Assembly (NCBI RefSeq): GCF_002531575.1
Contig: NZ_NWTI01000002.1
Location: 248,001 to 312,000 of the forward strand
Source: Bradyrhizobium sp. Y36
GTDB lineage: Bacteria; Pseudomonadota; Alphaproteobacteria; Rhizobiales; Xanthobacteraceae
Direction: 5' to 3'
Length of the DNA: 64,000 bases
Part shown: positions 16,563-24,112 of the stretch, piece by piece
Position numbering within the stretch: position 1 is the first letter of the stretch
Layout of the letters: each line of letters opens with the position of its first letter
Translations under genes and position numbers: made by a program
The notes under the pieces: model-generated
What the model saw: only the letters and a program-made list of their open reading frames with translations
What the model was told of the DNA's origin: nothing
The model's database searches: none

Positions 16563-16629
16563 GCGCGAACCGGTCTGGGACGGGGAGGGGTGGGGATGTG
16601 ACCGGGTCGCGTAACCTGTTGTCTCGTTT
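16563..16629 (-). ncRNA. Candidate 3'-UTR RNA with C-rich loop
   Basis: On the minus strand, between the BTLCP stop codon and its terminator, a 6-bp stem (CCGGTC 16570-16575 with GACCGG 16600-16605) encloses a 24-base loop. The loop carries CCCCACCCCTCCCC, complementary to a Shine-Dalgarno. With the terminator right after it, this resembles a 3'-UTR-derived regulatory RNA. Read on the plus strand the same loop is a G-quadruplex-like motif that recurs at 30841-30861. Expression is not shown. Confidence 0.3.
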
Positions 16630-17253
16630 CTAATCTCTTGCGCTGGCGGTGGAGACCGCCGGCCTGGTATCGCCGAGCGAGACCCAGACGTTGGGATCGC
16701 TCTGCGACTGCCGCTTGACGAAGCGGTAGCCGGTCTCCGTCCAGGCGACGACGTTCTCGTTCTGATTGTCGAGAACGAACTCGCCCTTGTCGGTCTTCAC
16801 CGTCAGCACCGCGTGTCCTTCGCCCTTCTTGTCGCGCACGACGGTGATGAGCAGGGCCTCGCGCGGCCATCCGGCATCGATCAGCATCTTGCGCTTCAAC
16901 AGCACGTAGTCTTCACAGTCGCCGTAACCGTCGGTCGGCAGCGACCACTTCTCGATCACGCCCCAGTGCTCCTGGTCGGTCAAAGGCTTGACGGTCTCGT
17001 TGACCCAGCGATTGACCTTGACGAGGTCGCGCCATGCAGCCTGCGACATCACGATGTCGCGCGGCTGCGTCGGTGCGCCCTGGCACTGGGCGGCATTGTC
17101 CGCGCAGAACTCGACCCAGCCGATCGGTGCACGCGTGGTGTCACCGAGGCTCGCGTAGAGCAGACGGCCTTCGCCGGCCTGCGCTGCCGCGCTGATCCCG
17201 AAGAGCATGGCGGCCAGCGCCAGACCCTTCCCCTGTCCCCTGAAGTCAAACAT
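16630..17253 (-). CDS. Transglutaminase-like cysteine peptidase (BTLCP)
   Basis: About 207 residues. A signal peptide (GLALAAMLFGISAAAQA) exports it to the periplasm. The BTLCP/LapG-like catalytic triad is visible: Cys in GDCEDY (about residue 112), His in GHAVL (about 148) and Asp in VLDNQ (about 162). LapG-type members cleave adhesins under c-di-GMP control; other members are uncharacterised, and no LapD-like gene is adjacent. The PilZ gene just upstream on the same strand is suggestive, but a terminator separates the two. ATG 17253 (MFDFRG) follows a G-rich stretch (acggggg). The upstream region holds two perfect palindromes in an AT-rich island. Confidence 0.88.
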   Translation of the reverse strand: MFDFRGQGKGLALAAMLFGISAAAQAGEGRLLYASLGDTTRAPIGWVEFCADNAAQCQGAPTQPRDIVMSQAAWRDLVKVNRWVNETVKPLTDQEHWGVIEKWSLPTDGYGDCEDYVLLKRKMLIDAGWPREALLITVVRDKKGEGHAVLTVKTDKGEFVLDNQNENVVAWTETGYRFVKRQSQSDPNVWVSLGDTRPAVSTASARD

Positions 17254-17356
17254 TGCGGCCCCCGTTTCTTGTTGGGACCACATTTCGCACGGAGCTTTTG
17301 AGTTGCCGCTAAGTCAGCCAAGTCAAGTCGAGACGAATACAAGTAAAAGCTGGAGC

Positions 17357-17424
17357 GAATTCGATCTATACTTGAATCGAATTCTCATAAAATTTGAAAC
17401 AACAGCAATTGATTCAAATTTTAT
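17357..17424. promoter_or_regulatory. Two perfect inverted repeats in an AT-rich island
   Basis: Repeat 1: GAATTCGAT (17357-17365) and ATCGAATTC (17376-17384), 9-bp perfect arms, 10-bp spacer. Repeat 2: ATAAAATTTGAA (17387-17398) and TTCAAATTTTAT (17413-17424), 12-bp perfect arms, 14-bp spacer. They are only 2 bp apart, in a stretch (about 17340-17430) far richer in A and T than its surroundings. They lie 104-171 bp upstream of the BTLCP start and after the PilZ terminator, in promoter position for the BTLCP gene. Confidence 0.6.
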
Positions 17425-17512
17425 CGATTAACCCGGAAATGCCGCTGGAACCGCCATTTCCATCCGCAAACGGTGCGCGCGTTAACCCGCGCCGGAGCCG
17501 TCGCGGGGCATG

Positions 17513-17546
17513 AAAAAGGCGGCGTCCGCATCGCGGAGGCCGCCTT
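17513..17546 (-). terminator. Intrinsic terminator of the PilZ gene
   Basis: On the minus strand GGCGGC and GCCGCC (17539-17544 and 17518-17523) form a GC stem with further pairing in the loop (TCCGC/GCGGA), followed directly by TTTTT (17513-17517 region). It lies about 40 bp after the PilZ stop codon. Confidence 0.75.
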
Positions 17547-17584
17547 CGAGGCTGGAAATACAGGGGTTTTGGCGCGCTTGGGCT

Positions 17585-18196
17585 TTACCGCGCGGTAACG
17601 CTCTCTTCGAGAGTCTCGATCGGCTGCTCGTGCAGGAACTCCAGCGCGAAGCCGTCTTCGAGGTTTCGGACCACGCGGCCCTGGACCCGGCCGAGCAGAA
17701 CCGTCGATTTGAGCGGCGGCCGGTTCTCCGCGGCAATGGCCGCGCCCGACAGCGAGAGGTCGATGATGCGGCAGGTCATCTTGGTGCCGTCCTCGAGCGT
17801 CAGCACCGCAATCGGGTTGCGCGGCACGATACGGTCGTGACGGCGGTCTTCCGGCAGATTGAGGATGTCGCGGTTGGCGAGCCAGGTCAGCTGAGCCGCG
17901 AGCTTGTCGCGCTTCCTGGGCGTCGCTCCGATCGTCATGGCAAAGCCGTTGTCGATGATGCGGGTGATCTTGCCCTCGACGCGGCCGATATGGTCGAGAT
18001 AGGCGACCACGCGGTCACCGACATTGCCGATGCCGGGGGCGAGCAGGGCAAGGCCGCCGGGTGACATGTTGATCACCTGGCAGGGGAATTCCCGGCGGTC
18101 GGGCAGCATGTAGCGGCCGAGCAGGTGCACCTTCACCCGCTGGAAGCGCCGGCGCTCCTCGGCGGCCGGAAGAAATTTTTTGTTCGCCAACGCCAT
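17585..18196 (-). CDS. Tandem PilZ domain protein
   Basis: About 203 residues. PilZ domain 1 (about residues 14-95) has RRFQR and NMSPGG, close to the c-di-GMP motifs RxxxR and (D/N)xSxxG. PilZ domain 2 (about 112-195) has RHDRIVPR and DLSLSG and ends in the barrel strand RVVRNLEDGFALEFL. Both halves thus keep a recognisable ligand loop, although the first arginine motif of domain 1 is the clearer. It is soluble, with no signal peptide. It may be a c-di-GMP effector for motility, exopolysaccharide or the periplasmic peptidase encoded downstream, which is inference. ATG 18196 (MALANKK) follows a weak ribosome site; upstream frame extension is unlikely. Confidence 0.85.
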   Translation of the reverse strand: MALANKKFLPAAEERRRFQRVKVHLLGRYMLPDRREFPCQVINMSPGGLALLAPGIGNVGDRVVAYLDHIGRVEGKITRIIDNGFAMTIGATPRKRDKLAAQLTWLANRDILNLPEDRRHDRIVPRNPIAVLTLEDGTKMTCRIIDLSLSGAAIAAENRPPLKSTVLLGRVQGRVVRNLEDGFALEFLHEQPIETLEESVTAR

Positions 18197-18331
18197 TTTC
18201 AACACCCGACCCCCCGCCCGGGCGGAGTCCGGGACGACCCTAAGGTGCACAGGGTTAATGCCGCGTTAGGATTGGGCGCGGCAGTCACGGACAGACATAA
18301 TGCGCTTCAAAAGCCACACCCGAAAGGGGGC

Positions 18332-19573
18332 TCAAGCCGGCCTCGTCGCCCGACGCTGCAGCACCACCAGCAGCGCCAGCAGCAGCGCGGCCGACAGGCC
18401 GAGCGACCAGTGGATGCCGATCGCCGCGCCAAACAGCCCGACCGTGATGCCGCTGAACGCCCGCATGCCGAGCCCGGCCATATTATAAAGGCCGACGACG
18501 CGGCCGCGGATGTCGGCCGGCGCGTTCAGCTGCACCAGCGCCTGCGCCATGGTGTTGAACGACAGCTCGAAGAAGCCGGCGCAGAACAGCAGCATGATCG
18601 CGACCGGATAGATCCGCACCAAAGCGAAGCCGAGCAGCGCCAGGCTCCAGAGCATCGCGAGCAGGATCGCGGCGCTCGGCGTGCCCTTCAGGCGTCCCCA
18701 GGATTCCAGCGCGATCGCGGCGAGCACTGCGCCGGCCGCATCGGCCGCGAGCAGCACGCTGTAGGAGACGCCGGGATCGCCATGGCCGAGGTCGCCGGCA
18801 AAGCCCGGCATCTGGGCGTGGTAGGCATTGCCGATCATGAAGGAGGTGAGGCCGGCAAGCCAGGTCATCGCCGTCAGCACCGGCTGGGTGCCGATGGCGC
18901 GGATGGTCAGCACGATGTCGGCAAGGCCGCGGACCGCAAAGCGCCGCACCGCCACGCTCTTGTCGCGCACCGGCGCCCAGAACAGCCACAGCAGCATCGG
19001 CAGATAGAACAGCGTGTTGAAGATGATGCCGTGCGAGGTGCCGAGCGTCAGCATGATCACGCCGCCGACCGCAGGTCCCACCAGGATGCCGAGATAGCGC
19101 GCCATCGCGTTGAGCCGCACGGCGCTCGGCAGGTCGGCGGGGCCGACGAGGTCGTAGAGCAGCAGCTGGTTCGGCGTCTGCCAGAGCACGCCGGCGCAGC
19201 CATGGATCACCAGCAGCAGCATCGCGTGCCACATCTGGATCGTGTCGGTGAGGAAGAAGAATCCCCATCCGCTCGATGCCACGATGAACAGCAGCATGCC
19301 GCACTGGATGATGCGGCGCGGGTCGAACCGGTCGGCGAGCCCGCCGACCGCGACCGAGAACAGCAGGAACGGCAGCCAGTGCGACAGCACCGCAAAGCCC
19401 GCCAGCGCCGGCGAATGGAATTTCTGGAACACCACCCAATAACTGATCACGTGCTCGATATTGTCGGCCATCATCGCCAGCACGTAGGAGGCGAACTGGA
19501 GCCGGTACGGCCCCGACTTCATCGCCGCGAACGAGCCGGATGCGGCGGCAGGATTTTGGGGCAGGGGGTTCAA
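18332..19573 (-). CDS. MFS transporter (MFS_3, exporter type)
   Basis: A 413-residue, 12-helix transporter. It shows the MFS_3 pattern of EntS-like exporters: an N-terminal YRLQFASYVLAMMADNIEHV, then the loop GGLADRFDPRRI between helices 2 and 3 (motif A) and GVLWQTPNQLLLYDLVG in helix 4. MFS_3 members export siderophores, drugs or metabolites; the substrate is not evident. The start is uncertain: TTG 19573 with aggtg about 6 bp upstream, or ATG 19522 (MKSGPYRL), closer to the first helix. It is convergent with nothing and lies between the PilZ gene and a P-loop kinase gene on the same strand. Confidence 0.88.
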   Translation of the reverse strand: MNPLPQNPAAASGSFAAMKSGPYRLQFASYVLAMMADNIEHVISYWVVFQKFHSPALAGFAVLSHWLPFLLFSVAVGGLADRFDPRRIIQCGMLLFIVASSGWGFFFLTDTIQMWHAMLLLVIHGCAGVLWQTPNQLLLYDLVGPADLPSAVRLNAMARYLGILVGPAVGGVIMLTLGTSHGIIFNTLFYLPMLLWLFWAPVRDKSVAVRRFAVRGLADIVLTIRAIGTQPVLTAMTWLAGLTSFMIGNAYHAQMPGFAGDLGHGDPGVSYSVLLAADAAGAVLAAIALESWGRLKGTPSAAILLAMLWSLALLGFALVRIYPVAIMLLFCAGFFELSFNTMAQALVQLNAPADIRGRVVGLYNMAGLGMRAFSGITVGLFGAAIGIHWSLGLSAALLLALLVVLQRRATRPA

Positions 19574-19658
19574 GGGAGCACCTGGGTAGGAACCTTGCGG
19601 CCTTACACGGTCGCTGGCGAGCGCTCAAGACAATTGGGCGTGCGGCGCCACGAACCCG

Positions 19659-20180
19659 CTAACCGATCTTCTCTCGCGCATAGGCCTCTGCCTGTGCGAC
19701 GAGGTGATCGAGCGCGTCTCGGGCGGTGTCGAGCACGAGATGCTCCCGGTCCCACGGTTCATAGTGACGATTCACGACATCGTCCCAGCTTGGCAGCTTA
19801 TGGCCGCTGATGTCGGCCGAGCGGCTTTCCACGCGTTGCCGGTGCAAAACCGGGTCACTGCACACAACTTCGATCTCGACGATTGGAGCAGAGTTCTGCA
19901 AGGCGGTCTGCCGCCAGGCCGCGCGGCTGACGTGGACTGGATTGACGCAATCGGCAATGACGGGCCGGCGGAGCTTCAGATTTTCGGCCGCGATCGCGTT
20001 GGCGATGGCGTAGCCTGCCGCACCGACTGCGAGACCATTGTCCCGCAGGGCCTGCTCAATGGCATCGATGCGAAGATGCGTCGCTGTGAGCCGCATCGCC
20101 AGCTCGCGGGAAAGGGCCGTCTTTCCGGTGCCGGGAAGGCCGCCAAAGACGATCAATGCCGGGCGTCCGAGGATTGTCAT
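19659..20180 (-). CDS. AAA-type P-loop kinase-like protein
   Basis: A 173-residue protein of the small AAA_33 / zeta-toxin-like kinase group. Walker A is GLPGTGKTALSREL (about residues 14-27), followed by LRIDAIEQALRD, where the Asp after the strand is the usual catalytic-base position. VIADCVNP is the probable Walker B strand and RQRVESR the lid arginines. The substrate (nucleoside, sugar, phospholipid precursor or other) cannot be inferred. No antitoxin gene is adjacent, so a toxin role is unlikely. ATG 20180 is used. It is divergent from the zinc alcohol dehydrogenase gene at 20300. Confidence 0.8.
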   Translation of the reverse strand: MTILGRPALIVFGGLPGTGKTALSRELAMRLTATHLRIDAIEQALRDNGLAVGAAGYAIANAIAAENLKLRRPVIADCVNPVHVSRAAWRQTALQNSAPIVEIEVVCSDPVLHRQRVESRSADISGHKLPSWDDVVNRHYEPWDREHLVLDTARDALDHLVAQAEAYAREKIG

Positions 20181-20299
20181 TTTTCGGGATCGCTCATGGG
20201 GTCCGCAAGCCGCAGCTTGGCACGGCCGCGCATCTCACATACGCTTCGACTTACGCCCGCACCCTTCAATCATAACAGACGGGCAATGAGGAAACAGCC

Positions 20300-21451
20300 A
20301 TGCAACAGATCCGCGTCTGCACGCACGCCGGTCCCGGCTCGGAGCCGGTCATCAAGACCGTGCCGTGGCCGAAGGTCGGCAGGAAGGCCGCGCTGATCAA
20401 GGTCGGCGCCTGCGGGGTCTGCGGCACCGATCTGCACATCCTGAAAGGTCACTGGCCGAAACCGCTGCCTTGGCCGTTCACGCTCGGGCACGAGCTCGGC
20501 GGCGTCATCGTCGAATGCGGCGAGGAGTTCACCGAGGACTTCATGAGCAAGCCGCTCAAGGTCGGCTCGAAGGTGATGATCCCGCCGCTGATGCCCTGCG
20601 GCCATTGCTATTACTGCATCCACTATCCGCAGACCGCCAACAAGTGCCTGACGCCGGTCTATTACGGCCGCTATCTCGGCTTCGACAAGGCGCCGCACAT
20701 GTGGGGCGGCTGGGCCGAATATGTCTATGTCGATCTCGAGATGCTGCCGGGCACCAAGATCTACAAGCTGCCCGACGACATGTCGCTGCGGCTCGGCGCG
20801 CTGTCGGAGCCGCTGACCTCCTGCATCCGTGCCTTCAACCGCGCCAGCCGTGCCGGCGGCTTTACCTGGGGCGACACGGTGGTGATCCAGGGCTCGGGCC
20901 CGATCGGCATTCTCGCGGTCGCGGCCGCCAGGGAGATGGGGGCAGGGCGCGTGATCTGCGTCGGTGCGCCCGAGGAGCCGCGGCTCAAGCTCGCCCGCGA
21001 GTTCGGCGCAGAAGCGACCGTGAATATCGAGGAGCTCAAATCGCCGCAGCAGCGCATCGCGCGCGTCCGCGAGATCGTCGGCGGCTTCGGCGCCGATCTC
21101 GTCATGGACTGCTCGGGCCATCCGACCGCCGGCCCCGAAGGCATCGAGATGCTGCGCGACGGCGGCACCTATGTCGAGATGGGCCAGTTCACCGACGCCG
21201 GCTCGATCGAGACGTCCTGGCACCGCATCTGCACCAAGGATCTCAACGTGCTGGGCTCCTGGGGCTTCACCGGCAACGATTTGCCGCTCGGCGTCGACAT
21301 GCTCTACCGCACCGCGAACAAATATCCGTGGCTGAAGATGCAGACGATCTACCCGTTCACGGAAGCGGGCGTTTCGCAGGCCGTGAAGGACGCGATGGCG
21401 ATGAAGACGGTGAAGTCGACCATCGTGCCGTGGCCGGAGCTGGTGGAGTAG
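20300..21451 (+). CDS. Zinc-dependent alcohol dehydrogenase
   Basis: A 383-residue medium-chain dehydrogenase. The catalytic zinc ligands are in CGVCGTD (about residue 38) and GHELGG (about 67). The structural-zinc cysteines are in CGHCYYCIHYPQTANKC (about 101-117), and the Rossmann motif is GSGPIGILAV (about 200). The family uses NAD(P) to oxidise secondary alcohols or polyols; the substrate is not determined by sequence alone. The ATG at 20300 has gagga 11 bp upstream. The DUF5680 gene starts 3 bp after its stop, so the two are likely one transcript. Cytosolic. Confidence 0.9.
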   Translation: MQQIRVCTHAGPGSEPVIKTVPWPKVGRKAALIKVGACGVCGTDLHILKGHWPKPLPWPFTLGHELGGVIVECGEEFTEDFMSKPLKVGSKVMIPPLMPCGHCYYCIHYPQTANKCLTPVYYGRYLGFDKAPHMWGGWAEYVYVDLEMLPGTKIYKLPDDMSLRLGALSEPLTSCIRAFNRASRAGGFTWGDTVVIQGSGPIGILAVAAAREMGAGRVICVGAPEEPRLKLAREFGAEATVNIEELKSPQQRIARVREIVGGFGADLVMDCSGHPTAGPEGIEMLRDGGTYVEMGQFTDAGSIETSWHRICTKDLNVLGSWGFTGNDLPLGVDMLYRTANKYPWLKMQTIYPFTEAGVSQAVKDAMAMKTVKSTIVPWPELVE

Positions 21452-21454
21452 CGG

Positions 21455-21937
21455 ATGCCGTCGATCCCGCACGATCTTGCGGCCTTCCTGGTCGGGGCCA
21501 AGCGGCGCACCTATGCCGGCCTCGACGACGACGCGACGGTGGCAGCGCCACTGCTCGCGGGCTCAAAGCAGCTCGAGCACCGCGCGCCGCCCTACGCCTA
21601 TCGCGATATCTATTTCGGGATGGGATTCTTCGTCGGGCAGGAGACGGTGTTGCGGGACGAGCGCGTGATCTGGTCGATGAGCTATAGCGGCGGCGCCCGC
21701 GCCGAGATCACGGATCGCGACACCTTTCTGGCGATCTACCAGTTCCTGCGCCAGGCGCTGCTGGCCGTGTCGATCGAAGAACCGTACCGCGGACCGCGCC
21801 GGTTCGAGCAGGCGGGAATGCTCTATCGCAACGAGGTCGACGGCGCGCTCGATCGCTTTCACGGTGTCGAGACGATAGCGCGGCGTGACGGCGCACCGCT
21901 GTACGAGCTGCGCTATGGTGGCGGTCTGCTGCGATAA
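21455..21937 (+). CDS. DUF5680 domain protein
   Basis: A 160-residue protein whose start, DLAAFLVGAKRRTYAG, and core, YAYRDIYFGMGFFVGQETVLRDERVIWSMSYSGG, match the DUF5680 family as I know it (stand-alone, or as the C-terminal half of some HTH regulators). Function unknown. No DNA-binding domain is present in this copy. It starts 3 bp after the alcohol dehydrogenase stop codon (TAG, then cgg, then ATG), so its translation is probably coupled. A palindromic repeat follows the gene within 5 bp and may serve as the transcript end. Confidence 0.75.
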   Translation: MPSIPHDLAAFLVGAKRRTYAGLDDDATVAAPLLAGSKQLEHRAPPYAYRDIYFGMGFFVGQETVLRDERVIWSMSYSGGARAEITDRDTFLAIYQFLRQALLAVSIEEPYRGPRRFEQAGMLYRNEVDGALDRFHGVETIARRDGAPLYELRYGGGLLR

Positions 21938-21941
21938 CCCT

Positions 21942-22027
21942 GTAGCCCGGATGGAGCGCAGCGGAATCCGGGGCCGCTCGCGGCGGAAAGACTTTTCCCG
22001 GATTGCGCTGCGCTCCATCCGGGCTAC
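21942..22027. repeat. Palindromic repeat (GTAGCCCGGAT type), copy 1
   Basis: The ends GTAGCCCGGATGGAGCGCAG and the complementary CTGCGCTCCATCCGGGCTAC pair over 20 bp, with an imperfect middle. A second copy of the same family is at 37400-37486. I recognise it as a frequent intergenic element in Bradyrhizobium. Confidence 0.8.
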
Positions 22028-22041
22028 AGGTCGAGTTTGGA

Positions 22042-22470
22042 ATGAAGGAAGAGATGACAAACGAATCCCACCCGCGTCCCCGTTCCCCCTTCAATGCCAT
22101 CCGCGCGATCGACTACACCGTGATCTTCGTGCGCGACATGGCGGCGATGCGCCGCTTCTACCAGGACGTGCTCGCGTTTCCGCTGCTGCGGGAGCTCTCG
22201 CCGAACTGGATCGAATACGGCCTTGGCCACAACACGCTGGCGCTGGCGCGGCCGAGCCGCACTTCTGGTGATGCGCTGCTGCCCGCGGGCAGCGCCGCGC
22301 TGCAGCTGGCCTTCAAGGTCTCCGCGGCAGAGGTCGATGCCTGCGCCGAGGAACTCGTCCGGCAGGGTGTGGCGCTGGTGTCGCCGCCGACGAACCAGTC
22401 CTTCGGCCACCGCACGCTGTTCTTCCGCGACCCCGACGGCAATTTGCTGGAGGTCTACGCGGAGATCTGA
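22042..22470 (+). CDS. VOC (glyoxalase/bleomycin resistance) family protein
   Basis: About 142 residues with one vicinal-oxygen-chelate fold. It starts with the beta strand AIDYTVIFVRDMAAMRRFYQDVLAFPLL and ends FRDPDGNLLEVYAEI, where the terminal Glu is a usual metal ligand; the first-strand position holds Tyr where His often stands. Members isomerise, extradiol-cleave or bind small molecules, and the substrate is unknown. Two start codons are possible, ATG 22042 (MKEEM) and ATG 22054 (MTNESH); the second has aagga 4 bp upstream. It follows a palindromic repeat and precedes a membrane protein gene on the same strand. Confidence 0.85.
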   Translation: MKEEMTNESHPRPRSPFNAIRAIDYTVIFVRDMAAMRRFYQDVLAFPLLRELSPNWIEYGLGHNTLALARPSRTSGDALLPAGSAALQLAFKVSAAEVDACAEELVRQGVALVSPPTNQSFGHRTLFFRDPDGNLLEVYAEI

Positions 22471-22570
22471 GCGGCCGTTCCGCAAAAGTTCCCTCCAGCT
22501 GCCTCGAACTGTGCACGCACAGGTGAAACTTAGGCCCAGGTTCCGGCTTTCACTCTACGGGAGTGATGGC

Positions 22571-23083
22571 GTGAAGCGAATCCTGAAACCGATCACATAT
22601 ATCCTGGCGGCGATCTACTTCCTGGTGGACGCGGTCTTCATGGCCGTGGCCGCACCCGTCGCCCGCTGGATCGGGCGGTATGTCCAATTCAAGCGGTTGC
22701 GCGCCTGGATCGAATCACTTTCGCCATATGCGTCACTCGCCCTGTTCTTGGTGCCCGTCATCATTCTGGAGCCGGTCAAGCCGGTTGCTGCGTATCTCAC
22801 CGCAACCGGTCAGGTGCTGAGCGGAGCGGTGGTCTTGATCGTGGGCGAGCTGCTCAAGCTGGTGCTGGTCGAACGCCTGTTTCATCTGACGCGCGACAAG
22901 CTGATGCGCATTCCAGCCTTTGCCTGGGCTTACGGAAAATACGCCGCGGCGAAGGCGTGGCTGCAGGAGACGGACGCTTGGCGCTTCGTCCGGGCCGTGA
23001 GCCGCGCGGTGAGGGACAGTGTTGCGCGGGCAAGAGCAAGGCTGGTCAACGGTTTCAGCAGGCTGGCGACCTCCCGGGACTGA
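22571..23083 (+). CDS. Membrane protein of unknown function
   Basis: About 170 residues starting at GTG 22571 (KRILKPITYILAAIY), with ggag about 8 bp upstream. Two or three membrane segments are likely: ITYILAAIYFLVDAVFMAVAAPVA, then SLALFLVPVIILEPVKPVAAYLTA, then LSGAVVLIVGELLKLVLVERLF. The C-terminal third is a basic amphipathic helix (AKAWLQETDAWRFVRAVSRAVRDSVARARARL). I have seen similar conserved rhizobial proteins but know no function. The open frame runs upstream across the VOC gene, but that part is a shadow. Inner-membrane location is inferred. Confidence 0.7.
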   Translation: MKRILKPITYILAAIYFLVDAVFMAVAAPVARWIGRYVQFKRLRAWIESLSPYASLALFLVPVIILEPVKPVAAYLTATGQVLSGAVVLIVGELLKLVLVERLFHLTRDKLMRIPAFAWAYGKYAAAKAWLQETDAWRFVRAVSRAVRDSVARARARLVNGFSRLATSRD

Positions 23084-23188
23084 AAGGGTCGCGCGAATTT
23101 GTCTTACATCGCGCGCGATCCTCGCTAAGACAATCCAAGTGCGCCCGAAGCGGCGGGGACATGATCTGGATCAGGGAACACAGGGACC

Positions 23189-23614
23189 ATGACGCGTGAC
23201 GCGAACGTTCGAGCCGGCCAGTGCCATTGTGGCGCGGTGCGCTTCGAGGTGACACTCAGCGACGGCTTCAAATCGATCCGCCGCTGCACCTGCTCCTATT
23301 GTCGAATGCGAGGCGCCGTCGTTGCCATGGCGGCGATGGGCGGGATCAAGTTCCTGCGGGGCGAGGAGGCGCTGACGACGTACCGCTTCCATACCGGATC
23401 GGCGCAGCACTTCTTCTGCTCCCGCTGCGGAATCTACACCCACCACCAGCGCCGGTCCGACCAATCGCTTTATGCCGTCAATGTCGCCTGCCTGGATGGG
23501 GTGAGCCCGTTCGATTTCGCCGAGGTGCCGGTCATGGACGGCGTCAATCACACCAATGACACCGGCAAGCCGACGCGTCAGGCAGGCACCCTTCGCTTCG
23601 TCCCTGCCGACTAA
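23189..23614 (+). CDS. GFA family protein (Mss4-like zinc fold)
   Basis: A 141-residue protein of the glutathione-dependent formaldehyde-activating (GFA/CENP-V) family. The zinc-binding cysteines are in GQCHCGAVRFEV (residues about 9-20), RRCTCSYCRM (about 34-43) and FCSRCGIYTHHQ (about 74-85), in the expected order. True Gfa accelerates formation of S-hydroxymethylglutathione; most members with this fold have unknown substrates, and no glutathione-formaldehyde dehydrogenase is adjacent. The ATG at 23189 has agggacc upstream. It is convergent with the cupin gene. Confidence 0.88.
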   Translation: MTRDANVRAGQCHCGAVRFEVTLSDGFKSIRRCTCSYCRMRGAVVAMAAMGGIKFLRGEEALTTYRFHTGSAQHFFCSRCGIYTHHQRRSDQSLYAVNVACLDGVSPFDFAEVPVMDGVNHTNDTGKPTRQAGTLRFVPAD

Positions 23615-23635
23615 AGCTCCGTCAGCCCGCGATAC

Positions 23636-23989
23636 CTACGCGAGCTTGCGCTTCGCCGCGGTTGCCTTGTCGCCGGTGTTCGGCGTGCCGGTCGGCTCGA
23701 TCAGCATGAGGTGAACCTCCTCGCGCGCCACGGGGCGGTGCTCGACCCCTTTGGGGACGACATAGAGCTCGCCGGGACCGAGCGTCACAGTGCGGTCCCG
23801 CAATTCGATGTCCAGGCGGCCTTTCAGAACCAGAAAGAAATCGTCGGTGTCGTCGTGCTTGTGCCAGGTGAACTCGCCCTTCACCTTCACCACCATCACG
23901 TCGCAATCGTTGAAGGTGGTGACGGTGCGCGGCGACCAATGCTCCTCGAAGGTGGCGAGCTTGTCGGCCAGCGAGATGCGATCTGTCAT
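23636..23989 (-). CDS. Cupin domain protein
   Basis: About 117 residues with a single small cupin barrel. The metal motif 1 is WHKHDDTDDFFLVLKG (HxH, then E replaced by D/F in DDFF) and motif 2 is PGELYVVPKGVEHRP, with the His of the fourth ligand present. The start MTDRISLADK at ATG 23989 has gggggaa 5-6 bp upstream. The C-terminal tail (GDKATAAKRKLA) is basic. Stand-alone cupins of this size may bind sugars, metals or small acids, and nothing here decides between them. It is convergent with the GFA gene and about 120 bp upstream of the phosphoesterase stop. Confidence 0.85.
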   Translation of the reverse strand: MTDRISLADKLATFEEHWSPRTVTTFNDCDVMVVKVKGEFTWHKHDDTDDFFLVLKGRLDIELRDRTVTLGPGELYVVPKGVEHRPVAREEVHLMLIEPTGTPNTGDKATAAKRKLA

Positions 23990-24112
23990 GTTTCCCCCTG
24001 TTGCTCTTGCGTGCAAGATGTGGGATCGCGTGAAGGGCGCGACAAGATCGTGGTCATCTGTCCGGTCGATCCTGCCGTGCCGGCTTTGTCTCGGAGATCG
24101 CGCGAGAGCCGG

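Noticed and set aside
19659-20180. Zeta-toxin-like toxin-antitoxin system
   Set aside because: The P-loop kinase fold fits, but there is no short antitoxin gene next to it.
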